Below are positions 1 through 8,266 of a DNA stretch of 28,745 nt, in pieces; position 1 is the first letter of the stretch; every line of letters begins with the position of its first letter. Source of the DNA: Bacteroidota bacterium (GTDB taxonomy: Bacteria > Bacteroidota > Bacteroidia > Bacteroidales > VadinHA17); the NCBI GenBank assembly GCA_012838685.1, contig DUOU01000063.1, positions 1 to 28,745 on the forward strand, written 5' to 3'. The translations under genes were made by a program, and so were the position numbers. The notes under the pieces were generated by a model. It did not search any database and was not told the DNA's origin. It was given only the letters and a program-made list of their open reading frames with translations.

Positions 1-351
1 ATCCAGAAATCTTACGAAGAGGCCGCGGCTATTGAAGTTCCCATGCTGAGCAGAAACATGGTAATCTTTTCAACATTAGCTTCCATCTCCGTACTTATCG
101 GTCTTATCGGAACTGTGTTGGGTATGATCCGTGCGTTCGCCGCTTTGGCCCAGTCAGGTACGCCTGATGCTCTTGCCCTCTCAACAGGTATTTCAGAAGC
201 CCTTGTAAACACCGCTTTAGGTATTACCGGTTCAACATTGGCAATTATTGCCTTTAACATATTCTCGACATCCATTGAAGGTTATACATATAAAATTGAC
301 GAAGCAGGGTTCAGCCTGACACAAACTTTCGCTGAATCATTGAAAAAATAA
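1..351 (+). CDS. exbB: MotA/TolQ/ExbB proton channel family protein, C-terminal part (5' end outside window)
   Basis: The frame is open from base 1, so only the last 116 residues are present. They hold two long hydrophobic helices: one starting near MVIFSTLASISVLIGLIGTV, with the G-L-I-G-T-V-x-G-M signature of the ExbB/TolQ/MotA family, and a second around ALVNTALGITGSTLAIIAFN. These correspond to the last two membrane helices of ExbB, which line the proton path with ExbD. The protein should sit in the inner membrane and power a TonB protein with the proton motive force. Two exbD genes and a tonB gene follow on the same strand after 44, 13 and 19 bases, so this is one operon. Family is sure; ExbB rather than TolQ is inferred from the TonB gene at the end of the cluster. 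Confidence 0.92.
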   Translation: MQKSYEEAAAIEVPMLSRNMVIFSTLASISVLIGLIGTVLGMIRAFAALAQSGTPDALALSTGISEALVNTALGITGSTLAIIAFNIFSTSIEGYTYKIDEAGFSLTQTFAESLKK

Positions 352-395
352 ATTATTTTAATTATATTATCGTTCAATTTTAAAACCAGACCGAC

Positions 396-1034
396 ATGGC
401 AAAGATGACCAAGATAAGATTTTCGAACAAGACACCGCACGTCGATATGACCCCTATGGTGGACTTGTTCTCGGTGGTGTTGATCTTCTTGATGCTTACC
501 ACCAACTTCAGGATTTCGGAGCCATCGCCTGTCGATACCCCATTTTCAGTATCTGAAAAGAATATCGCCGATTTCGATAAAATGACCATTGTTATCGCGA
601 ATAATGGCGCAGTCTTTTTCAATATGGACAATGGTCCGGATACTTTATTGAAGTACCGGCCAAAAACGCTTCAGGAAATGGGTGATCGCTATGGTATTGA
701 GTTTACAGACGAGGAGTTGAGAAAATTTGAGAAATTCCCATCGTCAATAGGTGTTCCCATAGAACATTTGAAGGACTTTTTCGCAGCGGACGATCCGGGC
801 GATAAGGCTGCCTTTCAAACCGGAATACCCATGGATTCTCTTAACAATCAACTCGGTATGTGGATTCTTTATGCGCGCCAGGTTAATCCGAATATCAAAG
901 CAATAATTAAGGGTGGAGCTGATGTTCCATACCCGAGAGTTAAAGAAGTTCTAGACCTGCTACAAGCTTACAATGTTAACCAATTTAGTCTTGTCACCGC
1001 TCTTGAAGCAGCGGAGGCAGTTCTAGAAGATTAA
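396..1034 (+). CDS. exbD: ExbD/TolR family biopolymer transport protein (first copy)
   Basis: 212 residues. A short basic N-terminus leads to the family signature V-D-M-T-P-M-V-D-L and one membrane helix ending FLMLTTNF; the Asp in M-V-D-L is the proton-carrying residue of ExbD/TolR. The periplasmic part is longer than in the classic ExbD of about 140 residues: an extra charged stretch (roughly residues 85-150) precedes the usual end of the fold (NPNIKAIIKGGADVPYPRVKEVLDLL). This longer form is common in Bacteroidota as far as I know. It should form the ExbB-ExbD motor in the inner membrane. A second, divergent exbD follows 13 bases later, so the two may form a mixed dimer; that is an inference. 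Confidence 0.9.
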   Translation: MAKMTKIRFSNKTPHVDMTPMVDLFSVVLIFLMLTTNFRISEPSPVDTPFSVSEKNIADFDKMTIVIANNGAVFFNMDNGPDTLLKYRPKTLQEMGDRYGIEFTDEELRKFEKFPSSIGVPIEHLKDFFAADDPGDKAAFQTGIPMDSLNNQLGMWILYARQVNPNIKAIIKGGADVPYPRVKEVLDLLQAYNVNQFSLVTALEAAEAVLED

Positions 1035-1047
1035 AATAAAGAATGTT

Positions 1048-1707
1048 ATGGCACAAATAATTCAAGCTCCTCAAGGAGGAAAGAAAGGAAGACCTAAAAG
1101 AAGTTCTCCTGTAATTGATATGACCCCAATGGTTGACCTTATGTGTCTGCTCATAGTGTTCTTTATGCTTACAACCGCTTTCACTAAAGAGAAAGTTATG
1201 GATATGACACTTCCCGAAGAGTTGAAGGATCCGAACCAGGAAGCACCTAAAATCTCCGCCAGCCGTACACTGAACGTATTGCTTGGCCCTGATAGCAGGG
1301 TGTTTTATTATCCTGGTGCCGTTAATGATTTTAACAGCTTACCACCATTGACTGAAACGGACTTCAGCGAGGAAGGCATACGCCGGGTTTTGCTCGAAAG
1401 GAACAGGGCCCTGTTCAGAAAAATAGAGGCTTTTGAAAACGACATTTTAACGGGTGCCATCGTATTGCCCCGGGATTCAATTGAGTCCGCGATCAGTCAG
1501 TTGAAAAAAGATGATGATACAGGTCCCATTGTGCTTATCAAGGCATATAAAGAGTCTACTTACGGTAATTTTGTCGATATTCTCGATGAGATGAATATCT
1601 GCGGAATAGCCCGTTATACTATTATGAACATAGCGTGGTACGAAGAAGCGATGATAGAAAGAGCTCTTGGAGTTTCAACTACCGCCGCTACTGCCTCAGC
1701 TAATTAA
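1048..1707 (+). CDS. exbD: ExbD/TolR family biopolymer transport protein (second copy)
   Basis: 219 residues, same architecture as the gene before it but clearly divergent in sequence. The N-terminus is basic (KKGRPKRSS), followed by V-I-D-M-T-P-M-V-D-L and a single membrane helix ending FFMLTTAF, with the conserved Asp in place. The periplasmic part again has an extra region (about residues 95-165) before the end of the fold (PIVLIKAYKESTYGNFVDIL). It carries a Cys in the membrane helix (LMCLL) and another near the end. Role: partner of ExbB in the proton-driven motor that energises TonB. The gene is tightly placed between exbD1 (13 bases) and tonB (19 bases). Confidence 0.9.
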   Translation: MAQIIQAPQGGKKGRPKRSSPVIDMTPMVDLMCLLIVFFMLTTAFTKEKVMDMTLPEELKDPNQEAPKISASRTLNVLLGPDSRVFYYPGAVNDFNSLPPLTETDFSEEGIRRVLLERNRALFRKIEAFENDILTGAIVLPRDSIESAISQLKKDDDTGPIVLIKAYKESTYGNFVDILDEMNICGIARYTIMNIAWYEEAMIERALGVSTTAATASAN

Positions 1708-1726
1708 CCGATAAACCTTATTTGTT

Positions 1727-2527
1727 ATGGCAAAAGAAAAAGAAAAAGCTCCAGGATTTGATGAAATCCTCTTCGAGAATAGAAATAAGGAATACGGTGC
1801 TTATATGTTACGCAAAAAGTATCCCAGAACTGTACTTATTTCAACAATCATAGGTATAGTGATACTCACTACCGCTATTGTTACTCCATATCTAAACGCT
1901 GTTAGGGTACAGGTAGAGGGCAATGTTGTTGAAGAGAGGGTTGTTGAGGTTATAATGGAGAATTTGGACACACCTACGGAAGTGGTGGCCCCTCCCCCTC
2001 CTCCTCCTGAGGCTCCAACCGAAACTGTAGTGCAGGCATCAAGATATGTTCCGCCGGTAGTTGTGGACTCTGTTGCCCCGGAAGACGAAGCGCAGTTCAT
2101 GACAGCTGACGAAATCTCAGTCATTGTTGTTGACCAGGCTGTTGAAGATATCACGGTTGCGGTTGTCGAAGTTGTTGCTGAAGAGATTATGGAAGAAGAA
2201 GCGGAACCAGAACCGTTCGTGATTGTTGAGGAGATGCCCTTCTATCCCGGAGGTGACACTGAATTGCTGAGATATATCGCCAATACAATTGTTTATCCGG
2301 AAATAGCCAGGGAAAACAATGTTCAAGGTAGAGTATTTATACGTTTCTGTGTAACAGCTACAGGTGCTATTGGACAGGTTGAAGTTGTTAGAGGCGTGGA
2401 TCCCGATCTTGACGCTGAAGCTGTCAGGGTTGTAAGAACAATCAAAGGATTCCAGCCCGGAAAACAAGGTGGTGTACCTGTACCTGTATGGTACCAACTT
2501 CCCATCAATTTCCAACTCCAAAACTAA
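1727..2527 (+). CDS. tonB: TonB family energy-transducing protein
   Basis: 266 residues. The cytoplasmic start F-D-E-I-L-F-E-N-R-N-K-E-Y-G-A-Y is the N-terminus typical of TonB in Bacteroidota. One membrane helix follows at about residues 35-55, then a periplasmic linker with a short Pro run (about 88-94) and a very acidic, Val-rich stretch (about 110-165). The TonB C-terminal domain lies at about 172-266, with Y-P-E-I-A-R-E-N-N-V-Q-G-R-V and the closing P-I-N-F-Q-L. It should carry energy from ExbB-ExbD to TonB-dependent outer-membrane receptors. The linker has little Pro/Lys repeat compared with Escherichia coli TonB. It is the last gene of the operon and is followed by a terminator 24 bases after the stop. 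Confidence 0.93.
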   Translation: MAKEKEKAPGFDEILFENRNKEYGAYMLRKKYPRTVLISTIIGIVILTTAIVTPYLNAVRVQVEGNVVEERVVEVIMENLDTPTEVVAPPPPPPEAPTETVVQASRYVPPVVVDSVAPEDEAQFMTADEISVIVVDQAVEDITVAVVEVVAEEIMEEEAEPEPFVIVEEMPFYPGGDTELLRYIANTIVYPEIARENNVQGRVFIRFCVTATGAIGQVEVVRGVDPDLDAEAVRVVRTIKGFQPGKQGGVPVPVWYQLPINFQLQN

Positions 2528-2550
2528 ACAGTTAAGTTTTGAAATAATTA

Positions 2551-2580
2551 AAGGGTGTCCTTTGGAGACACCCTTTTTTA
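2551..2580. terminator. Bidirectional intrinsic terminator between tonB and the glycosyltransferase gene
   Basis: GGGTGTC (2553-2559) pairs with GACACCC (2567-2573) around a 7-base loop, and flanking AA/TT pairs extend the stem. On the + strand it is followed by a run of T (2574-2579), so it should end the exb-tonB transcript. Read on the other strand the same stem is followed by TTTAATTATTT, so it can also end the convergent glycosyltransferase transcript. Confidence 0.9.
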
Positions 2581-2598
2581 TTTTATTGATCAAATAAA

Positions 2599-3513
2599 TT
2601 AATTATTTGCCAAGTACCTTAACATACAGAACATACTTATCTTGTACAGCCTGAACAACCATATCCGGGAAGGTGATTTATTCAATCTCAGTTCAATTCT
2701 CTCACCGTAACGGAGGTAAAGCAACCTGAGCGGATAATTCAACCCGAACTTCCACAATCTATTATATATCGCTATCAGCTGGACATTTTCAGCGAACACT
2801 TTTTTATCGGTTACGGTATCAAATAATTTGCTTAGGTTTTCTATGCCCTGTTTTGTTTTATCTATAAACTCCTGATTGCCTTCCACTCCTTCGTGATAAA
2901 GGGCATTATCTATATGTTTTATCTCTATTCCGGCTTTTTTCAGTTGATAGGCCAGAAATTTATCTTCATAGCCATATTGTTTAAGATCTTCGTTAAACCT
3001 CAACTTATCAAAAACAGATCTATTAAAAAGAACATTGAAGGTGGAAAAATTTCTGCAAGGATTCTTGCTCCTTTCCGCGGAACTCTTCTGTTCATATTTA
3101 ACGCCATATTTCCATCTCAAAATCTTATCCGGATCGGTTGGTGGCACCTCCCTATATCTCGCTCCCCCATACACAACCGAAGATCCATTGATCTCGGCAA
3201 CCCATTTTTTGATATATTCATCAGCCGTTCCGGGCAACATGGCGTCCTGATCCACAAAAATCAAGTATTCGCCTTTTGAGGCGTCAATCAATTTGTTTCT
3301 TATAGCGGCCCTTCCGATATTATTCGCTGATCGTATAATTTTTATTCTATTATCTTCCAGCGTTTTGTATCTATTTGAATACTCTTCGGATGAACCATCA
3401 TCTCCTATCAGAACTTCAACAAGTTCAGGAATAGAGTCAAATGCGTCCCGAAAACTGCTAACAAACGCAAAAATATCGTAATTGTTTACAGGAATCAGAA
3501 TAGATATTGTCAT
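2599..3513 (-). CDS. Glycosyltransferase family 2 protein
   Basis: 304 residues from the ATG at 3513; an in-frame TTG at 3540 would add nine residues, but the fold begins with T-I-S-I-L-I-P-V-N right after the ATG. GT-A fold signs: I-G-D-D-G-S-S (nucleotide-sugar binding loop), I-I-R-S-A-N-N-I-G-R-A-A-I-R-N, the metal-binding D-x-D as F-V-D-Q-D-A, and further on Y-G-Y-E-D-K-F-L-A-Y, an E-D motif typical of galactosyltransferase-like family 2 enzymes. There is no membrane helix, so it is probably a soluble or membrane-associated enzyme adding a sugar to a glycan or lipid; donor and acceptor cannot be told. It stands alone, not in a polysaccharide cluster. A TACATTTG box at 3538-3545 on its strand could be a promoter -7 element, but no matching -33 box is seen. 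Confidence 0.9.
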   Translation of the reverse strand: MTISILIPVNNYDIFAFVSSFRDAFDSIPELVEVLIGDDGSSEEYSNRYKTLEDNRIKIIRSANNIGRAAIRNKLIDASKGEYLIFVDQDAMLPGTADEYIKKWVAEINGSSVVYGGARYREVPPTDPDKILRWKYGVKYEQKSSAERSKNPCRNFSTFNVLFNRSVFDKLRFNEDLKQYGYEDKFLAYQLKKAGIEIKHIDNALYHEGVEGNQEFIDKTKQGIENLSKLFDTVTDKKVFAENVQLIAIYNRLWKFGLNYPLRLLYLRYGERIELRLNKSPSRIWLFRLYKISMFCMLRYLANN

Positions 3514-3611
3514 TTCGTAACCTATTTTACCCAATAACAAATGTACTGAATTTATTTTATTTGTTTTAATTTTTTATTTTTATAAAAATATCTTAATAAT
3601 TTGTTAAACGT

Positions 3612-3642
3612 TTTGGCGATGAGTTCTCTTTACCTATTTTTG
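3612..3642 (+). promoter_or_regulatory. Bacteroidota-type promoter for the TlpA-like gene
   Basis: TTTG at 3612-3615 and TATTTTTG at 3635-3642 are separated by 19 bases. This matches the TTTG / TAnnTTTG consensus of the primary sigma factor of Bacteroides in both boxes and in spacing. Transcription would start near 3650, leaving a leader of about 120 bases before the GTG at 3770. Confidence 0.65.
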
Positions 3643-3769
3643 TCGGTCAGTTAGTGCTTAACGAAAATTACATTCCCCCATAACAAACACTATGAAATAT
3701 AAAATTGGAATATTTTTTCTTCCCAATTATTCCAAAAAGATTGAACTAATTTGAACAAATCCATATCTA

Positions 3770-5191
3770 GTGAAAAAAACATTATCCACATTTCTGTTTA
3801 TTGTGCTGTTCGTTTCATTATGCGGACAATCACAACTCCAATACGAGATAGATATTTCAATACCCGGATTAAGGGACTCAACCCTTTTTCTGGCATATCA
3901 TTATGGCGATAAGCAGTATATCAAAGATACCCTGAAACTCGACTCCAAAGGGAATGGAGCCTTTACCGGAACAGAATCCTTGCCTAAAGGTATATATTTG
4001 ATAGTTCTCCCCGGAAACAGCTATTTTGAGATACTGGCTTCAGATAACCAATTCTTTTCACTCTCCTGCTCCTATCCCGACTATGTCAATACACTTAAAT
4101 TTGAATCGTCAAGTGAAAACAGTTCTTTCCTTGAATACCAGAAAAATTGGCAGTCATATCAACTTGAAGCGAACAGTCTCTCCGAAAGGCTGCAAAACAA
4201 CCGGGAAAACAGTGACTCCCTGAGAATATTGAACACGTTGTTGGGGGAAAAAGAGAGAGAGATGAAAAGTTTTCTGCGTAATGTGGTAACCGACAACCAA
4301 CCAAACCTATTGTCGTTACTGGTAAAATCTATCATTCCCCTCGAAATTCCTGAGCCTGTCATACCGGAAGGCTCTCCCAATCCCGATTCAATAAGATGGT
4401 ACTTCAGATATAACTACAATAAAGACCACTTCTGGGACAATATCGATCTAACGGACAATAGGATACTAAGGACTCCCATACTGCACTCAAGACTGGAGAC
4501 TTTTTTCTCGAATATAGTGATACAATCACCCGATTCAATAAACAAGGAGATAGATAAACTGATAAAAAAATGTGAACCGCAATATGATATGTTTCAATAT
4601 GTTTCCGTATTCCTGTTCAACAAATACAGGAGCAGTGAAATAATGGGACATGATGCGGTACTGTACAAAATAGCCAAAGATATTTACTTATCGGGCAAAG
4701 CCGACTGGGTTTCGGATCAATTCCTGTCAGATCTGGAAAGAGAGGTAGAACTTATGGGGAACAGTTTGATCGGAATGCGCGGAAAAGATCTTGTAATGAA
4801 CTCATACAGCAACTTCTATGTCTCTTTGTACGACATCAGGAAAGAGTTCACCATCCTTTACTTTTGGGAACCCAATTGTGGACATTGCAAAACAACCACA
4901 CCAAAATTAATTGAATATTACACGGAGGCAAAAGATGACGATGTGGAGATATTCGCCGTCTGCACAACGGACAACAAGGAGGAGTGGGAAACCTATATCC
5001 AGGATAACAACATAACCTGGATAAACGGATGGGATCCGGACAGAACCACACATTTTGATTATTACTATAATGTGCGGTCAACGCCCCTGATATACATACT
5101 TGACAGGGAAAAGAGAATTATAGCCAAAAAACTGGCCGTAGAGGATCTGGCGTCGTTTATAAGCAATTATAAACTAATGATGGGAGAATAG
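3770..5191 (+). CDS. Exported TlpA/thioredoxin-like disulfide reductase with DUF4369/DUF5106-type N-terminal region
   Basis: 473 residues with a GTG start: translation from 3770 gives a clean signal peptide (M-K-K then a hydrophobic stretch to about residue 19), and no better ATG lies nearby. Residues about 25-120 look like the DUF4369 domain (short beta strands, D-T-L-K-L-D-S-K-G-N-G-A-F-T), and about 140-330 are helical, resembling DUF5106. The C-terminal third is a thioredoxin fold with W-E-P-N-C-G-H-C (redox Cys370 and Cys373) and the cis-proline segment V-R-S-T-P-L-I-Y-I-L. Such proteins act in the periplasm or at the outer membrane as thiol-disulfide oxidoreductases; the partner is unknown. 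It is a single gene with its own promoter, ending 7 bases from the convergent regulator gene. Domain names are from memory of the family, not a search. Confidence 0.85.
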   Translation: MKKTLSTFLFIVLFVSLCGQSQLQYEIDISIPGLRDSTLFLAYHYGDKQYIKDTLKLDSKGNGAFTGTESLPKGIYLIVLPGNSYFEILASDNQFFSLSCSYPDYVNTLKFESSSENSSFLEYQKNWQSYQLEANSLSERLQNNRENSDSLRILNTLLGEKEREMKSFLRNVVTDNQPNLLSLLVKSIIPLEIPEPVIPEGSPNPDSIRWYFRYNYNKDHFWDNIDLTDNRILRTPILHSRLETFFSNIVIQSPDSINKEIDKLIKKCEPQYDMFQYVSVFLFNKYRSSEIMGHDAVLYKIAKDIYLSGKADWVSDQFLSDLEREVELMGNSLIGMRGKDLVMNSYSNFYVSLYDIRKEFTILYFWEPNCGHCKTTTPKLIEYYTEAKDDDVEIFAVCTTDNKEEWETYIQDNNITWINGWDPDRTTHFDYYYNVRSTPLIYILDREKRIIAKKLAVEDLASFISNYKLMMGE

Positions 5192-5198
5192 CCCCCGT

Positions 5199-6224
5199 TT
5201 ACTTAAAGCTTCCACAAGAGCTCCTAACCACCAATTCGGGGCTTAGGGTTACTTGACGCTTATATTTGCTCTTACCCGAATTTTTAATCTCTGTCCAGAG
5301 AATGTCGGTCGCTTCCGTTGCCATAGCCCGATAAGGCTGTCTCAATGCCGTTACCGACGGCGAGATAATATCAAATCCAACCCCATCGTTCATGGAGATA
5401 AGGGCAACATCATTCGGGATCCTTACTTTCATGCCCCCAAGCAAAGAAAATATAGGATATACGGCCTCCGCTCCCATTGTGATTATCAGTTCAACACTGT
5501 ACGGTGGTCGCAGGTAGGTCTCAATCTTATTGATCTCCTTCTCATTGTCGGCTGATAGCTTCTCAAGCTCAACAACAGCAGGTCTGTTGATAGTTCCACT
5601 CTCCATCAAGGTTGAAACCATGTATGAAAGCTCCCTATTGTCTCCTCCTATCATGGAAACTATCAATATATTTTTATAACCAAGTGACTCTATATGTTTT
5701 TTTAATAATTTGATACCATATCCCCTATCCGTATCAACAGTGTTGATACGAGGAGATTTCAACGTTTTTTCCAATACAATAAATGGATATCCGGTATTTT
5801 TAAGCGCTCTGATCGAAATATCATCGGCCGCATCCGAAACCAGTATCAAACCGCTGTAGAACTTCTTGAACGCCTCTATCATTCTTTCGTATCTAGCATC
5901 GTCAATATCTTTGCAGATTATAGAGAATCCGAAACCGATCTCCAAAAAAGCTTGTTTGAGAAATGGTGTTATACCCATGATAAACGCATTGTTCAAGGCA
6001 GGAACAATCATACCTATCACTCCGGGTTTTTCCTCTACAGGCAACGGTTTCGTCAAAACTTCGTCATCAAAAAAACCCATTTTTCTTGCCAGGAAGAGAA
6101 CCTTCTCCTGTGTCTCTTTCTTTATACCGTACTTATCAGCCTTGTTGTTCAGCACCAGTGATACGGTAGTACCGGAAACTCCCAGTTTTTTCGCAAGTTC
6201 CTTATAGGTTGTTTTTTTTGTCAT
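5199..6224 (-). CDS. LacI family transcriptional regulator
   Basis: 341 residues from the second of two adjacent ATGs (6227 and 6224 are both possible). The N-terminus T-Y-K-E-L-A-K-K-L-G-V-S-G-T-T-V-S-L-V-L is a LacI-type helix-turn-helix, followed by a hinge region and a periplasmic-binding-protein-like sensor domain (from about residue 70: G-V-I-G-M-I-V-P-A-L-N-N). The sensor includes I-N-T-V-D-T-D-R-G-Y-G and the closing A-T-E-A-T-D-I-L-W. Such proteins usually bind a sugar or nucleoside and repress nearby genes. Here the gene lies 27 bases after yidC in the DUF349-pyrG-yidC operon rather than beside sugar genes, so its ligand and targets are not evident. The glucose genes about 9 kb away are a possible but unproven target. 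Confidence 0.93.
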   Translation of the reverse strand: MTKKTTYKELAKKLGVSGTTVSLVLNNKADKYGIKKETQEKVLFLARKMGFFDDEVLTKPLPVEEKPGVIGMIVPALNNAFIMGITPFLKQAFLEIGFGFSIICKDIDDARYERMIEAFKKFYSGLILVSDAADDISIRALKNTGYPFIVLEKTLKSPRINTVDTDRGYGIKLLKKHIESLGYKNILIVSMIGGDNRELSYMVSTLMESGTINRPAVVELEKLSADNEKEINKIETYLRPPYSVELIITMGAEAVYPIFSLLGGMKVRIPNDVALISMNDGVGFDIISPSVTALRQPYRAMATEATDILWTEIKNSGKSKYKRQVTLSPELVVRSSCGSFK

Positions 6225-6251
6225 CATTGCCGCAAGCTTGTTGGCTGCAAT

Positions 6252-8216
6252 TTACTTTTTTACAGGGTAACCCGCTCTTGCTTTTGTCGCCTCCTCCAAA
6301 CGTTTTTGCCACTTAGATTTCTGTTGTGGTTTCTTGATGTTTTCCTGCAACGTCTTCAGAACTTTCTCCTTATCGATCATTCTCTTTGTAATTGCATTCT
6401 GGCCCAAAGTAATAAGATTGGCCAAAAAATAATAATAGGTAAGTCCTGATGGGAAGGAGTTGAACATAAACAAGAACATTATCGGCATCATATAAGTCAT
6501 CATCTTCATGGTCATTTGATTAGCACCAGCCTGAGACTGAGCGTTGGTCATCTTTACCGATAAAATTGAAGTGACCGTCATCAACAAAGTGAAGAGACTT
6601 ACATGATCTCCATATAATGGGATATTAAAAGGAAGATCTAAAATTGAGTCATAAGATGATAAGTCGGTTGCCCAAAGGAATGATTGTTGCCTCAGTTCTA
6701 TGGAAACAGGGAAGAACCTGAACATCGCGAACAAAATAGGAAACTGCAGTAGTGTGGGCAAACAGCCGCCCATAACATTGATACCAGCCTTTTTATACAG
6801 ATCCATAGTTGCCTGTTGGCGACGAAGCTCGTCCTCTTTCTTAGGATATTTCTTCGCTATATCATCAACCATTGGTTTGACTATCTGCATCTTGGCGGTT
6901 GATTGATACGACTTGAAGGTCAGTGGAAAAAGTACTATTTTTATAAGTATTGTAAGAATGAGGATAATGATTCCATAATTACTGATATACTTTTCAAGAA
7001 AATTGAAAACGGGAATAATGATACCCCTGCTTATCCACCCAATTACATTCCTTCCAACGAATATAATCTTTTCCAGTTGATCGCCCTCCTTTCGTAAAGT
7101 TTTGATGTGGTTTGGCCCGAAATAAAATTTCATATCAAATTCCGAACTGGCAGATGATTCGTATGGAACACCTATTTCAGAAGAATAATATCTGATATAT
7201 TTATCCAATGAAGGTGTTTTCTCCATGGTTAAGTTCCCATTCGCGAAAAAATTGTCGGCTATCAGTATGGATGAAAAAAACTGATCCTGGTACGCCACCC
7301 AGGTAAAACGAGAGGAAACATTAAAATTATCGACATCCTTGGTAGCCCTTATAGGGCCCTCAACATCCTTCTCCTGATAATACTTATACTTTAATGAAGA
7401 ATAATTTTCTTCATATAATCTCCCCTTTTCCTGTTGAGGCATATACATTTTCCAGTCTAGTGACAAACTGGTTTGGTTTTCAGGGATTATAGAGGACATG
7501 TTCCTGAACCTTACACTAAGATTGGGGCTGTATTTCCCGGGTACAAGACTATATAAATACTCTATATAACTATCCTCCCCTGCCATAAGTCGTAACGCAA
7601 CCGCTTGTGAATCGGCAACTGCCGAGTAGTTTCTCTGATCTGAAACCGGAGTAAAAAACAGATCGTTTGTCTTTATCGCTATATTATCCTTGGTATAGAA
7701 GTTCAATCCGAAAACCGTTGAATCTCCATCAAAAAGAATTAAATCCGTTGAATCATGTCTGACAAACTCTTTGAGCCGGACCGACCATACCCTACCGCCT
7801 TTAGTGGCGATCTTCATCTCTATAAGATCGTTTTCCAATATTATAAATTCATTCTCCCCATAAACTGCTTTGGAAAACGGACCAAAGCGTGCCGAATCAA
7901 CTGGCCGTGGGGGAAGAACTTCCAGATTATTATCATCGGCTACCTGAATATCTGTCAAATGCGAAGGTTCCTGGACAATACCCAATTCAACATTTAACTG
8001 GCGCAATTTCTCCAATATACTGGCATCATTTGGCCTGTAACGCAATGCGTTTTCGTACTCTATTATCGCTTTCTCAAGGTTTCCATTGGAAATCTCTGTC
8101 TCAGCCGCAGCTACCGCCGAATCGAAACCTTTGGTCAACTGTCTGTTATTATATATGCTAAAAACTAAGAATATTAGAACAATAAGAAGGAGACCTGTAA
8201 CCGTATTCTTATCCAT
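6252..8216 (-). CDS. yidC: Membrane protein insertase YidC
   Basis: 654 residues. It begins M-D-K-N-T-V-T-G-L-L-L-I-V-L, the usual first membrane helix of YidC in this phylum. A large periplasmic beta domain (about residues 110-365) follows, then the conserved insertase core with five helices (about 385-610), including I-L-I-K-I-V-L-F-P-L-T, G-G-C-L-P-T-L-L-Q-F-P-I, and F-P-S-G-L-T-Y-Y-Y near the end. The tail is basic. It inserts and folds inner-membrane proteins, alone or with Sec; ffh, which feeds this route, is also in this window. Odd: residues about 34-76 form a TPR-like helix pair (G-N-L-E-K-A-I-I-E-Y-E-N-A-L) between the first helix and the periplasmic domain. It lies between pyrG (50 bases) and the regulator gene (27 bases), probably co-transcribed. 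Confidence 0.97.
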   Translation of the reverse strand: MDKNTVTGLLLIVLIFLVFSIYNNRQLTKGFDSAVAAAETEISNGNLEKAIIEYENALRYRPNDASILEKLRQLNVELGIVQEPSHLTDIQVADDNNLEVLPPRPVDSARFGPFSKAVYGENEFIILENDLIEMKIATKGGRVWSVRLKEFVRHDSTDLILFDGDSTVFGLNFYTKDNIAIKTNDLFFTPVSDQRNYSAVADSQAVALRLMAGEDSYIEYLYSLVPGKYSPNLSVRFRNMSSIIPENQTSLSLDWKMYMPQQEKGRLYEENYSSLKYKYYQEKDVEGPIRATKDVDNFNVSSRFTWVAYQDQFFSSILIADNFFANGNLTMEKTPSLDKYIRYYSSEIGVPYESSASSEFDMKFYFGPNHIKTLRKEGDQLEKIIFVGRNVIGWISRGIIIPVFNFLEKYISNYGIIILILTILIKIVLFPLTFKSYQSTAKMQIVKPMVDDIAKKYPKKEDELRRQQATMDLYKKAGINVMGGCLPTLLQFPILFAMFRFFPVSIELRQQSFLWATDLSSYDSILDLPFNIPLYGDHVSLFTLLMTVTSILSVKMTNAQSQAGANQMTMKMMTYMMPIMFLFMFNSFPSGLTYYYFLANLITLGQNAITKRMIDKEKVLKTLQENIKKPQQKSKWQKRLEEATKARAGYPVKK

Positions 8217-8266
8217 TATTTATTACAGTGTTTATTTTCAATTTTTAATGATATCAAAAGTATAAT

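Noticed and set aside
2117..2593. Minus-strand reading frame of 158 codons opposite tonB
   Set aside because: It lies across the tonB gene and its terminator; its composition is that of a shadow frame.
3538..3545. TACATTTG as promoter of the glycosyltransferase gene
   Set aside because: It matches the -7 box, but no TTTG-like box lies 18-22 bases upstream in this AT-rich stretch, so a chance match is likely; it is mentioned only in the gene entry.
5199..6224. LacI-type regulator as the controller of the glucose genes
   Set aside because: They are about 9 kb apart in different units and I could not find a clear palindromic operator before the porter gene; it remains only a possibility.
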